DNA from: Ptiloglossa arizonensis
Taxonomy: Eukaryota; Arthropoda; Insecta; Hymenoptera; Colletidae
Assembly (NCBI RefSeq): GCF_051014685.1
Contig: NC_135051.1
Coordinates: forward strand, 16,821,557 to 16,885,556
DNA: 64,000 nucleotides
Reading direction: 5' to 3'
In this document: positions 25,501 to 36,324 of the stretch, in pieces
How the letters are laid out: every line of letters begins with the position of its first letter
Numbering within the stretch: the stretch's first letter is position 1
Position numbers and translations under genes: made by a program
Notes under the pieces: generated by a model
The model's database searches: none
The model's input: the letters and a program-made list of their open reading frames with translations, nothing else
Told to the model about the DNA's origin: nothing

Positions 25501-26439
25501 CAGCTAACTCCAAAAACCCTTGTCCGATAAAGTTAATTTTTAGCCCTATCTCGGAGCATTGTTTACTCGGTTCAGTGGATCTCCATTCTCGAAAGTCCTA
25601 AACCCTTTCGTCCAACCCCACGGTATATCCACGTCCATTAAAAGCAAAGTTTAATCTACGCAGCTGCACCGACCGCGCTTAAAATGGAATTTAATCGCGG
25701 TAGACGAGCAATTTTTATTTCGATACGTAATAGCAACGGGATCGAAAGAATGCCGCGTTTTCCAACGAAACGTCCGAAGAGAATCGGTGTCTTTTTCTCG
25801 GCTGCAGTCGTACCAACCCCCCTCCCAGCGACCAATTCCCCCCCTTGGTGTATTCGCGGGTCCACGGGCGCGTTTGTATTCATTAAACAGACCCCGATGA
25901 AGCTCTTTCCACGAACACGTGCACGAGGCGTTCTCATTATATTCGATTACACAAGCGCGCGTGCACTTGGCTACGGGCAATTCACAGCTAATGCGAACTA
26001 ATTACCAGTCGACCGGAAGTTAAAAAGTGTGGACAAGCCACCGCTGGCATCCGCTTATGTTGCCTCCATCTGCTTTCTGGTCCGCCCGGACAATTCCCAG
26101 GGAATGAAAGTTTGCTACCGCGGTTGCCGTACATTTAGCTTCCACCGCTATTGCTGTTTCGTCCCTCGCAGCATCGGGTGCCGGGCTGCTTTAATTCTTC
26201 CGCGAGTTGCAATCGCGAAGAACGTCGGGCATACTTGGACAGTTTAACGGGGATAAGCGAGAGTAGAATTAGAGACCCGAGCCGCTGGAAACGGGGTAAA
26301 GAGAAAATTGGGGGAGGGGACTCGGTAAGATAAGTATCGAACCAACTGTTGAGCGTTGTTTTCGTGACGTCAAGTTTATTCGATTGATTACCACCAGAGG
26401 GTGGAAATGTATTGAATGAAATATATTTTTTTAGAGTTG
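25501..26439. other. GC-rich island containing element A
   Basis: CpG-rich from about 25650 to 26335, with frames of about 60-109 codons on both strands and no recognised product. Its core is one of two diverged copies of a GC-rich element described next. Confidence 0.4.
25905..26205 (+). repeat. Paired GC-rich element, copy A
   Basis: Matches 28665-28985 in order and orientation through several blocks: TCGATTAC with a CGCGCGTG-like run, CACAGCTAATGCGAACTAAT with TACC, GGACAAGCC, ATCCGCTTAT, GAATGAAAGTTTGCTACCG and AGCTTCCACCGCTATT. Blocks are separated by diverged spacers of similar length. This is a paralogous pair or members of a dispersed family. There is no coding sense across the conserved blocks. 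Confidence 0.6.
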
Positions 26440-27125
26440 TTAATGTCTATTGTAAATAAATTAAGATTGGAGTGTTCGGGAAATATTAGTTGTAAATGAA
26501 TCGTGATTGGAATATTTGAGAAGAATTATTTGGAAATGAATCGAGATTGGAATATTTGAGAATAATTGTGAATGAGTCATGATTGGAATATTTGAGAATA
26601 ATTGTGAATAAGTCGAGATTGGAATATTTGAGAATAATTGTGAATAAGTCAAGATTGGAATATTTGAGAATAATTGTGAATAAGTCAAGATTGGAATATT
26701 TGAGAATAATTGTGAATAAGTCAAGATTGGAATATTTGAGAAAAATTGTGAATAAGTCAAGATTGGAATTATTGAGAAAAATTGTAAATAAATCGAGATT
26801 GGAATATTTGAGAATAATTGTAAATAAGTCAAGATTGGTATATTTGAGAATAATTGTGAATAAGTCAAGATTGGAATATTTGATAAAAATTGTGAATTAG
26901 TCAAGATTGGAATATTTGAGAATAATTGTAAATAAGTCAAGATTGGAATATTTAAGAAAAATTACTTGCAAGTAAATCAAGATTGGAATATTACAGAAAA
27001 ATTATTTTCGTAAATGAATGAAGATTGGAGTATTTGAGAAAAATGACTTGTAAATGAATCAAGATTGGAATATTTGAGAAAAATGACTTGCAAGTAAATC
27101 AAGACTGGATATTTGGATCAAGATT
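26440..27125. repeat. 36-base minisatellite, about 17 copies
   Basis: Unit includes AAGATTGGAATATTTGAGAA then TAATTGTGAATAAGTC, 36 bases. Because 36 is a multiple of three, both strands stay open for 105-159 codons as 12-residue repeats. These frames are repeat shadows. Edge copies (after about 26940) are longer and more diverged. Confidence 0.95.
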
Positions 27126-28660
27126 GAGACATTTGGAAAAAATTACTTTCCCCCAGCTAAAATGGAAGGACACTGAGTAGTTTATATTCACGTCGTGAAT
27201 GCGCTTATTTCGAATTAATTAGAGCCACGGTGGTGCATGATCGATGAGCGGAATATTTTTCACTGCGACGGTATATTGAAAACTATGGTAAATTATAGGT
27301 TGTCATCGAGGAACGAGAGAGACTAAAGAGGTGTACCATTTTCTGTAATTACCGCTTAGATTTTGCGATTATGCAATATCACTGTGACGCACCATTGAGT
27401 GTACTCACGCTCGGTTAGAAACGATCGTGATGCTAAATATCAGCGTAAGATTGATCGGTCATATACAGATTAAAAAAAAAAAGAAGAAAATTGTAGGTTG
27501 GAGGTGTACACGAGACTGTCAAAGATGGAAGAGTAACTATGGGAAGCTAGTGTGTAACTATTCTTTGGCTTTTTTTTCTGTCGAGGAAAGTGCACTTTAA
27601 TAGAGTAAGAGAAAGTTGATTTTGGGAGTAAGAAGCAACCGAAAAACTTGAGAATAATAGCTGTCGACCAAGTGGCAACAAAGAGACAATTTATGATCCG
27701 ACTCGTGGCGAAGTTTGGGGCACGTGCGTCGTGTTTGTGACGCTGCTTTGCAGGCAATTCTGGTGCATTGTCTTTCCTGAATACACCAGGTACTGCACCC
27801 TCGAACAATAGACTAAAAATTCTATGTAACTTCAACGTTAACGTATCAAAATTGAACAATTTCAAATTTATTTAAGGGAGCAGTTTGGCAATGTTAGACC
27901 GAACGATCAATTTTTTTTTTTTTGTTGCATTTTCTCAAAGCAGGTAGACAGTCTTGAGAAATGTGAAAAATTAACGATCGTATAAAATATTTAAGCGAGT
28001 CGGTCGAACCCAAATACTGCAGAAACCGCTGGAACTCATCCAAAATGGTTTCCCCGAAGTTATGCACACCATTGAAGCGGATTATTTTTTCTTATCATAA
28101 AGAAGCATTATAACATATATCTCATGAAACTACATTGCAACGAGATGCGTATCTGTTAACGTTCATCCTGGAAACAAAATTATAAATGTTTATCAAGTAC
28201 ACTGCATTCGAACCAAACTTTGCAACGATGACCATTTCACCGTCATTTTTTATCACGCTTATGAAAAAATTCCGTCAACCTTCCCCAAAATTTAAACTTT
28301 TCAATCATATAACGAAAATACACAATTTAATACTTTATTTCAACAACAACAAAATTATAAAAAGCTCCCAATCTTCACTGTGCAATTTTGGGTGCATTTC
28401 AAACTGCACTCGAAACGCATCACGCTAGGATGCACCCTCTGCCGCCATTTTTAATTATTTCTCGTAAAACAAATCTCGCAAACCTTTCTCAAAGCTTAAA
28501 CTTTTCAATCACACAAACCACGAAAATATACAAAGACGAGATATCATTCAAAGATATCTACCTTACGAAGAGGTAGAGCAAAATAAAACAGAAATGCTTC
28601 CCCCTTAAAAAATAATTACAAGTGATCCTCCTATAAGCCACGGTGTAGATGTAAAACAGT
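27126..28660. other. AT-rich stretch, no gene recognised
   Basis: Contains a T-run near 27910-27922 and an A-run near 27473-27483. A 131-codon minus-strand frame (27470-27865) has no recognised domain and runs into the A-run. I could not assign this stretch to a known transposon. Confidence 0.4.
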
Positions 28661-28664
28661 TCGT

Positions 28665-28985
28665 CCATTGATCGATTCGATTAATTTCACTTGCACGCGG
28701 AAACGCGCGCATTCATCAAAACTTCCACAGCTAATAGGAAATAATTACTGGCCACGCGAAAGAGGGGAAATACGGACAAGCCTTTGGGCGGAATCCGCTT
28801 ATTCCATTTCCAGCTAGCTTACGGGTTAGCTCGCCCCCCGTACAAATCCCGTAGAATAAAAGTTTGCCGTCGTGGCCATTCCCCTAGCCACCCATCGGCG
28901 GATCTTCCGCTTCCGTCGTTATTTTAATGCCATCTTCTGCACACCCCCACACGCGAGACCAGCAGCCACGCGTTTTAATCCCCTG
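28665..28985 (+). repeat. Paired GC-rich element, copy B
   Basis: Counterpart of 25905-26205, 2.76 kb downstream in the same orientation: TCGATTAATTTCACTTGCAC, CACAGCTAATAGGAAATAAT with TACTGG, GGACAAGCC, ATCCGCTTAT, GAATAAAAGTTTGCCGTCG and GCTTCCGTCGTTATTTTAAT. Similarity is in ordered blocks, as expected of related regulatory sequence or an old dispersed repeat. Confidence 0.6.
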
Positions 28986-29221
28986 TATAATATTTACAAA
29001 GCGAAACTGCCGTGGTACGCTGGCCGACGGACGCGACTAAACACGGAATCCGATGTGCTGAATGCATCGTATCCGTCAGAGTGTGCATAAGCTGGTCTGG
29101 CTGTTCCGTGCATTTCCGCCAAGGTTTTACTCGCGATACGCGCGGAATCGTGGTTTTAGCCTGGACGGAGCTGCAGATATTCCAGACGCGGAATTTGTAA
29201 TATTTTTAAATAATCGGGGGT
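28986..29221. other. GC-rich shoulder of element B
   Basis: CpG-rich, short frames only. Nothing recognised. Confidence 0.4.
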
Positions 29222-30250
29222 GGTTATGTGAGGTCTATATAACGATACTAGAATTGTGGTATTGTGAACGTGTATGTTGTGTATTTGGTTTAAAGGGAAC
29301 GTTAGAATAGTATTCGTGGGTCGATATAGATGGAATAATATGGGTAGAATAAAATATCGATAAATAGAAATTATTTATTTATCGGTACTAGAAATATGGT
29401 ATTGTGAACGTGTATGTTGTGTATTTGGTTTAAAGGGAACGTTGGAATAATATTTGTGGGTCGATATAGATGGAATAATATGGGTAGAATGAAATATCGA
29501 TAAATAGAAATTATTTATTCATCGGCACTAGAACTATGGTATTGTAAACGTATATATTATTAGGTTTAAAGGGAACGTTAGAATAATATTTGTGGGTCGA
29601 TATAGATTGAATAATATGGGAGAATAAATATCGATAAATAGAATTTATTAATTCATCGATACTAGAGCTATGGTATTGTGAACGTGTTTGTTGTGTATTA
29701 GGTTTAAAGGGAACGTTAGAATAGTATTCGTGGGTCGATATAGATGGAATAATATGGGTAGAATAAAATATCGATAAATAGAAATTATTTATTTATCGGT
29801 ACTAGAAATATGGTATTGTGGACGTGTTTGTTGTGTATTTGGTTTAAAGGGAATGTTAGAATAATATTTGTGGGCCTATATAGATTGAATAATATGGGAG
29901 AATAAAATATCGATAAATAGAATTTATTAATTCATCGGTACTAGAACTATGGTATTGTAAACGTGTATGTTATTAGGTTTAAAGGGAATGTTAGAATAAT
30001 ATGGGTAGAATAAAATATTGATAAATAGAATTTATTAATACAGACGACCACGAGAGCTTTTTCTACGCAAAGTATGTATTATGGTGATTCATTTCTATTT
30101 ACACTATGGTATTGTAAACGTATATATTGAATATTAGGTTTAAGAAGAAATTAGAATAATATTTGCAGTTCGATGTAGATAGAGTAATATGGGTAAAATA
30201 TAGTCTCAACTTTATAAACTTGGACGACCATGAGAGTTTTTTCTACGCGA
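29222..30250. repeat. 140-base minisatellite, about 7 copies
   Basis: GGTATTGTGAACGTGTATGT followed by GTTTAAAGGGAACGTTAGAA, then TATCGATAAATAGAA, with anchors at 29258, 29398, 29538, 29672, 29812, 29951 and 30108 (periods 140, 140, 134, 140, 139, 157). The last copies are truncated and interleaved with a second duplicated phrase, GAGNNTTTTTCTACGC with AAGTATG. Confidence 0.93.
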
Positions 30251-30631
30251 AGTATGATAAGGAATCCTTGATAAGAAAAGTTATGCACTGATAATCTTGA
30301 TAATAATATTAATAGTCATTTTTATTTATTAGGAAACACATCACGAATGCTTCAGAATAGATATACTTAATACTTCTGTACTTCTAACATTTTAATTCAT
30401 ACTTTTACGTTTACACCAACCAGCATACAATGTTTTAAAAACGTAAAGTATAACGTGATTTTTAACCGAGGCTCAAATTATTTAATTTCGGTGAATTAAA
30501 AATAACATAAAAACACGTAATCACAGCATAGGATTAAAGAGATTAAAAGAGAAGATTACCCAAAATGGTAAGTATTAATTCAATTAACTTAATGGACCTT
30601 AATTAACGGATCCCGCAGGGTCGTTCAAGGG
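30251..30631. other. AT-rich stretch
   Basis: No supported feature. Confidence 0.5.
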
Positions 30632-30755
30632 TTAATGTAAATGTTCCAGCCCCTAATTTGAGTCTCCTTTGGTATATTAAAATTACATATCTAGGTGTAC
30701 ACAATTTTTGAACACCAAAGGGGACCTAAATTAGCAGTACAAAAATTTACATTAA
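30632..30755. mobile_element. TTAA-flanked foldback MITE (piggyBac-type footprint)
   Basis: Two 42-base inverted arms (30632-30673 and 30714-30755), about 76 percent identical, each begin at TTAA. The outer part is TTAATGTAAAT and the inner part CTAATTTRRGTCYCCTTTGGT. The central 40 bases are also partly self-complementary. TTAA targets are the hallmark of piggyBac-like elements, so this is probably a non-autonomous piggyBac-type MITE. No transposase is linked to it. Confidence 0.6.
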
Positions 30756-32334
30756 ATAACATTATTTCCTTGGTCACTTCCACACCGATCAGACCAATAA
30801 TATACAAAAATGAACAATTTCTCCATCTTCGAGTATATCGATACCAATATTATCCAATACCCGCATTAAAATCTTTTCTTCGTAACATTGAACTATTTTT
30901 ATACATTGAGAATCACTGAGTTTCGGTTCACGAAACCGCAAGGGGGAAACGGTGGATCGAGACAGTTTGGGCACCACTGGATTAGACCATGTGCTAGGAA
31001 TACTCTCTCGCAGTTTTAGTTCGCTCGATCAATGTTCTCCTCACCGCGGTTGTGCGTTGTGATCGGAAAGACTAAACACGGTGGTCCGAAGTGAAACTTA
31101 TAGAAGTAAAAAAATTCTTAAACACTCCCGGTTCGGTGCCCGAGGCGCTCGATCGACGCTAGAAAAGTTCCGGGCGCGTTGACATTGACTTTGGCTCGCT
31201 TTGTAACCGATCGAGATATTTAAAACACGATCCACCCGTAACGAGACCCTGACGTTAGTGTCCGAAAGGCCCGCGCACGTTGTAGAGACACACACGGGGT
31301 TCACACGATCGATCTGCACGGAACGAAAGAAGGGAAATCACTCTCGACAGCCACCTACAAATCAGCGTTTCGGATAGTGTCTCGTCTGTTTCGTCCATTC
31401 CACAGCTTTATTGCAGCTTTCCGAATCCCTTTTCACCGTTGAAAGGGAGGAGGACATCAAATCGTCCCATCAGTGTCTGCAGTTTGTCCACGTCAACGTT
31501 AAAGAGCCCTGAATACCTCGCTTCACTCGTGGAAACCTAGAGCCAGCGGGGCTAGCAGATGCGTTTCTGGTGGCGTGCACTTAAACTCGAGTCCGAGAGC
31601 ATCCAGAGAATCAGAGTCGTTAGACAGTCGCGCGATATAGTGGCTGGCATTCTTTTTGCCCCGCTGCTATTTCCGTCGGCGGGCCGCCAGGGGACAGCTT
31701 TTAAAAATGCAGCTTAATGACCTCGTCGCCCCGGAGAAAACACCGCCCGTCCCACGGCGTTCGCGTTTGCACTTCCGTGTTCGTTAATGCAAACTGATAC
31801 AGCGAACGATATCGAATTAACGACGGTCGTTACGGCTTTTAACGCGATACTTTGGCACCCCCGTCTCGCCACTGAGTCTCCCCGCCCGTGAGAGCGAGCG
31901 AAAACCATCGAAAGACGAGGGGCTTAAACATTTCGCGAAGTTCTCCAATATTTCTGACCCGGGACGCGAAACGAAGCTCAGGGGCCACGGAAACGGAAGC
32001 CACCGGGTCTACGAAACCGTAGACGCCGAGCTCGAACGCGATTTCATTCGACAATCCGTGTCGTTGCATTTTTCAAAAGATTCTCCTCCTTTCGAGCGCC
32101 ACGTTTAACGTTTCTGATTTCACTGGTGTTTCTTTTCTCGGTTGTTCGATGCCGTGGTTTGTGCGTACGTTGAGTATAAGTATAGTGAAAGTTGAATTAA
32201 TGATTCGTAGTTCTTGGTGGTAGTATTTAGTAATTGTTAGGTAGGTATTCTTCGTTTGGCAAATTGAATTATTATTTTGGAGTTTATGGAGGGATTATCG
32301 AGGGAAGTTCTGTGCTGAGGAATTGTAGAGGAAG
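30756..32334. other. GC-rich island (about 31000-32150) and flanks
   Basis: CpG-rich sequence with minus-strand frames of 62-76 codons and no recognised product. It contains palindromic CGATCGATC-type runs but nothing diagnostic. The right flank becomes AT-rich toward the hairpin. Confidence 0.4.
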
Positions 32335-32520
32335 TTTTGTTTTCAGTCTTCAATTAATTTATTATTATAGCAATATTATTGGGGGCAATTCTGTGCTAAG
32401 AAAGTCTTAAATTAAATTATTATTATAGCGATAGTTTTGGAGCAATTCTGTGCTAAGAAAGTCTTAAATTAAATTATTATTATAGCGATAGTATTGGGGG
32501 CAATTCTGTGCTGAGAAATT
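32335..32520. repeat. 57-58-base tandem triplication adjoining the hairpin
   Basis: GCAATTCTGTGCTAAGAAAG followed by TCTTAAATTAAATTATTATT repeats with anchors at 32385, 32442 and 32500. The third copy is also part of the left arm of the inverted repeat. Confidence 0.88.
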
Positions 32521-32788
32521 GTGGAGTAAGTTTTGTTTTCAGTCTTGAATGATTATTTCATAGTTTATAATAATACTATTGTGAATAATTCTACGATAAG
32601 AAATTGTCAACTTCGTTAAAAGTTGTTAAATCGTTCATAAAGTTGACAATTTCTTACTGTAGAATTACTCACAATAGTATTATTATAAGCTACGAAATAA
32701 TTATTTAAGACTGAAAATAAAACTTACTCCACAATTTCTTAGAACAGAATTGCCCTCGATACTATCGCTGTAATAATAATTGAATTTA
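32465..32788 (+). repeat. Long ungapped inverted repeat (149-base arms, 26-base loop)
   Basis: Left arm 32465-32613 and right arm 32640-32788 have equal length and align without gaps. By hand I count 14 differences in 149 (about 91 percent). Nine of these leave a G-U pair if the plus strand is transcribed, so 144 of 149 positions could pair in that RNA. No protein frame or transposon terminus is evident. Candidate foldback element or hairpin-RNA locus. Confidence 0.9.
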
Positions 32789-32849
32789 ATTGAACGAGTC
32801 TTGTGATTCTACAAGTTCTTTTGTGTTCTTATATAAAGCTTCAGAGATT

Positions 32850-33045
32850 GCTATATTGGTCCCCGGTGACACTTGTATGAAATTGACTTGGCACGTAATG
32901 TGTTAACATAGTCGCTACCACGTGTCACGTACGTGTGACGAGCCGATTATTGTAAGAGACCAATGTCACGTATGTGTGACAGCAATGATTTTCTATTTCA
33001 TGCCTGTATAAACAAGTCATATGCTTGTGTCACGCAGACTGACTG
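32850..33045. mobile_element. Possible piggyBac-like terminal fragment
   Basis: A TTAA at 32903-32906 is followed on the minus strand by CACATTACGTGCCAAGTC. Rightward on the plus strand lie two copies of GTCACGTAYGTGTGAC (32924-32939 and 32965-32980) and a partial third GTGTCACGC near 33025. TTAA-started ends with sub-terminal GTCACGT-type repeats resemble piggyBac-like elements. There is no matching other end or transposase, so this is tentative. Confidence 0.3.
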
Positions 33046-33249
33046 TTGCACACTATTCAGATTCAGCGTATTTAGTTGGCCCATTTTTATATGTATTTCA
33101 TTTGCGCACAGATCAAAATATAAATGTATAAATATCACACCTAAATCACACGTAATATAGTAACAATGAAACTTGAAACAAAACTTATAAGCATGAATAA
33201 TATGTGCAAACGATACAGAACAAAATAAACGAAGTAAACCAAACACGTT

Positions 33250-33610
33250 AAATTTATGTAGATACTGTATATTTCGATTGATATTGTTACACGCGTGTGG
33301 TACACGTTCTCGAAATTTTTTAACATTATTAACTGATCCATAGTGAACGATAGAGTGCAAATATCTTCACAGACGAAAATCCATAGGGGACGTATCTGGA
33401 GAACGCAGTGGCCAAGGAATTAGACCATGTGTTCCGATTCAATGATTTCCAAATTTAGAATTGAGATATTCGCAAACTATGCGGGCTTTATGAGCATGAC
33501 ATCCATCTTGCTGTAAACGCGCATCGTTTCTAATATTAAGAGGAATGCTTCCAATAAACCTGGGAGTTTTTCTCTCAAAAATTGAAGACGCAACTATATA
33601 CTCAACTAAA
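33250..33610 (-). pseudogene. Tc1/mariner-superfamily transposase relic, catalytic C-terminal half
   Basis: On the minus strand from about 33591 the sequence reads IRNDARLQQDGCHAHKAR, then a YLNSKFGN segment, IGTHGLIPWP and SPDTSPMDF. These are the QQDG..AH block carrying a catalytic Asp and the WP..SPD.SP.DF block near the end of the DDE/D core. The frame continues to a ...RERVPHACNNI tail like the end of such transposases. Breaks: two in-frame TGA codons where the family usually has Trp (before IGTHG and after the DFRL segment), and an upstream frame change, because the preceding FLREKLPGLLEA segment lies in another frame with a stop in front of it. The N-terminal DNA-binding part and terminal repeats are not seen. 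Encodes no functional protein. Confidence 0.8.
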
Positions 33611-33640
33611 CACAAAAAGAAAAGTACTTTTCATTCGATA

Positions 33641-34266
33641 CAACTTAGAAGAGAACCAAGAGGGTAGAAACATTTACATCAAACGATCCACGTTCTGCGT
33701 AATATTTCCCCGGAAAAAAGTGTGCGTTGAATGAAAAAATTCCCCTGGGTCGAGGTGTCGAAGCAAAAGGGAATCAAGATGTCAGTGGGTTAATTCGCTC
33801 TCGTTGCACGAGCTTCTCGAGAAAAAATTGTTCGCGAGCTTTCACCTCCCCCTCCCTGGTACAGCTCGCCGCTGAAAATCATCGCGGAGGACGAGTGCTC
33901 ATTATTCGTCTCCCCTTCCAGCGTCTGCGTCTGGCAAGCATTTCCAAGTTGACCTCGGTGTACGCGAGCAACGGGTCGAAAGAAAAGGCAGAGTTGCAAG
34001 CTCAAAGTATAACTTTTTCATTTCCCAACGTTTTCCGGTACTACGTTCCTCCTCGCTCCGCGGTCCCCCGTGGAAAACCTTGGCAGGGGGGATTGGCTGG
34101 CTCGTGGGGGGAGCCACAACGGAGACCGTGTCACGTTTTCCTAGCGCGGAATATCTTTTGTACGTGAGCCTCTTGAATAAACATGCGGTCGCCGTGTGCG
34201 CGCCCGTGCCCGCGTCCGCCCGCGCGAAGAGCGAGGAAAGGAAATAGAGCCACCGTCCAAGAAACA
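33641..34266. other. GC-rich island
   Basis: CpG-rich with a 146-codon plus-strand frame and part of a 249-codon minus-strand frame. The latter consists largely of the repeat just downstream. No recognised product. Confidence 0.4.
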
Positions 34267-34497
34267 AGTGGGGAGCGAGCGCGCTGGAGTGGGGAGCGAG
34301 CGCTTTGGAGTGGGGAGTCCGCGCGGTGGAGTGGGGAGCATGTGCGTTGGAGTGGGGAGCGTACGCGTTGGAGTGGGGAGCGTACGCGCTGGAGTAGGGA
34401 GTCCACGCGTTGGAGTGGGGAGCCCGCGCGTTGGAGTGGGGAGCGTACGCGCTGGAGTGGGGATAGTGCGCGCTGGAGTGGGAGATACGCGCAGTGG
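34267..34497. repeat. 21-base GC-rich minisatellite, about 11 copies
   Basis: Unit GCGCTGGAGTGGGGAGCGTAC with variants at the RNGCGC positions. The 21-base period keeps five reading frames open as seven-residue repeats (for example WSGERTR on plus, HSNAHAP on minus), so none of these frames is evidence for a protein. Confidence 0.95.
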
Positions 34498-36324
34498 TGA
34501 GGGGCCTTGTTACGGGCAAACGATGAAAAATGCCAGCACGCCGCTTACCGACTTGGAGACAAAGGGACACTGATGATAAGGAACCCGCAAATATTTTCAA
34601 CTTAATTACCCGCACCCGGTTCCTTAACGGACCATTCCGCTTTGGTGGCACGCACAGGCCGCGCGCAACGAAGATACGTATCGCATGCGTTTAATCACGG
34701 TCGGCCGCCATATTGCCGTTCCGAAAGCAGAAAATGTTAACGGACAAGACGCCATTGTCTTCGGGGAAGAAAAGATTTTCACGAAGAAAAGAGGGGCCGA
34801 TCTGACGCTGCGTGAATTGCTTCTGAAATATGTTCGTGAGTTTGGGATGAATGTTTAATCGTGGAAAAATTAAGGAGGTTGTCAATGAGTGGTTCGTGTG
34901 GGTTGTTTCCAAAATTTATCATTGCTCATATCTTTAAGATCGACGTTCGATCGTAGAAAGAGTAAGCAAGGAAAGTCATCGATCTGAAAATGATAAAACT
35001 GTGTTACTTGTGTTTTCAAAATTTATTATCATTATCCTAGAAATCATATAATTTAAAAAATATGCCAGTTCCTCCCAACGAAATGTTTCGAAAATATCCC
35101 GAATGATTAAACAAATCCAACCGTTTAACCATGTCGCGAACTGATTGGGCGCACAATTGATTGCAAAGCGAATAAATGAATTCGCGGAGATTAGAAAAGC
35201 CCGAATCCCGAAAATCCTCTATAGACGAACCATCATCCTTGCTACGGTATCAAATTGCTACCCGTACCCGGGCCGAACGTTCATCCTCGGACCAATCGTG
35301 ATCCTCGGTCGCGTCTCGCTCCGTCCCCCCATACATTTCTCAACTTCCATACCCCCTGAAACATCGCGGTAACGGAGTTACAGGAATAACGAATACCCGG
35401 TCGCCGGGCGAACGCGACGAAACCGCGCCATTCCAACCGTAGGCAAACGAATCCCAACGAACGTCCCATTAGGCGACCCTCGTCCTCAGATTTCGTTAAT
35501 TTATCGCGTTCGAGGCTCGAAGACGGGCCGACGCTGGTGGAAAACCCGAACGGTTCGCCCAGCGGTCTTCACGTTGGCGCGAGAGCACGACGATCATTCA
35601 TATTTAACGGGCCATTTGATGGATTGTGCACGGGCGTGAGGGAGAGGTACCAAGGTACGAGGGAAACAGTGAAACAGTGAAACAGTGACGGCGTGGAAGG
35701 GTTCGAGGAACAGATGGGGTGAAGGAGCAGGGGGACGTAAACGAAGGTTTAAAACGCAGGTCGCCCAAGAGGTCGAAGTCCCTCTCCTGTTGGTGAGCTA
35801 GGTCGTAGTCCTCCGGGACGCTGCATTAGTCACACTCTCGCATCAGTCACCTACCTCTATCCCTCTACTGTCCCCTTGGCTGGCGACCTCTCTTTGCACA
35901 GGAACGGAGTATTTTCACGTGGGAATATTTAACTCCGTGGCGGCAAATTACTTTGCGGGCCACCCGGTCACCGCGTGTGCTGCAACACCGGATCCGGCAG
36001 GTTGCGCGAAACTGCACGAAACGTCGTACACGACGGGACTTTACGAGATACGCCTCCCTCGGGGACACATAAGGCAGCCTCGTGCTCGGCCGACGTCCTC
36101 CCGCACCAGTCCCCCAGTCAGAGTCACCGGGTCGGGCAGCTTGATGTAAGCGTATGAATACCTGTGTTTATGCGCGTCTCTTCCGCGTCTTTCTCTCGTT
36201 TCGGTTGTCTCCTAGCGTAAGCTGGCCCGTGAAGCGACAACGTTCAGCTGCCGTGCTACCTGGACCACTCTTTCACCGTCTCTGGATCGTGCCAGGAGCT
36301 GGAATCGCGCGTGGAAAAGTTTCT
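34498..36324. other. Mixed stretch with GC-rich island (35140-36320)
   Basis: 34700-35130 is AT-rich. 35140-36320 is CpG-rich with short frames only. A small 8-base repeat (GAAACAGT, three copies) sits at 35663-35686. No gene is recognised. Confidence 0.4.

Noticed and set aside
26461..26940. 159-codon minus-strand and 105-codon plus-strand repeat proteins
   Set aside because: Both come from the 36-base minisatellite, whose period is a multiple of three.
33902..34651. 249-codon minus-strand frame with seven-residue HSNAHAP-type repeats, and plus-strand WSGER-type frames
   Set aside because: All arise from the 21-base minisatellite, whose length keeps several frames open.
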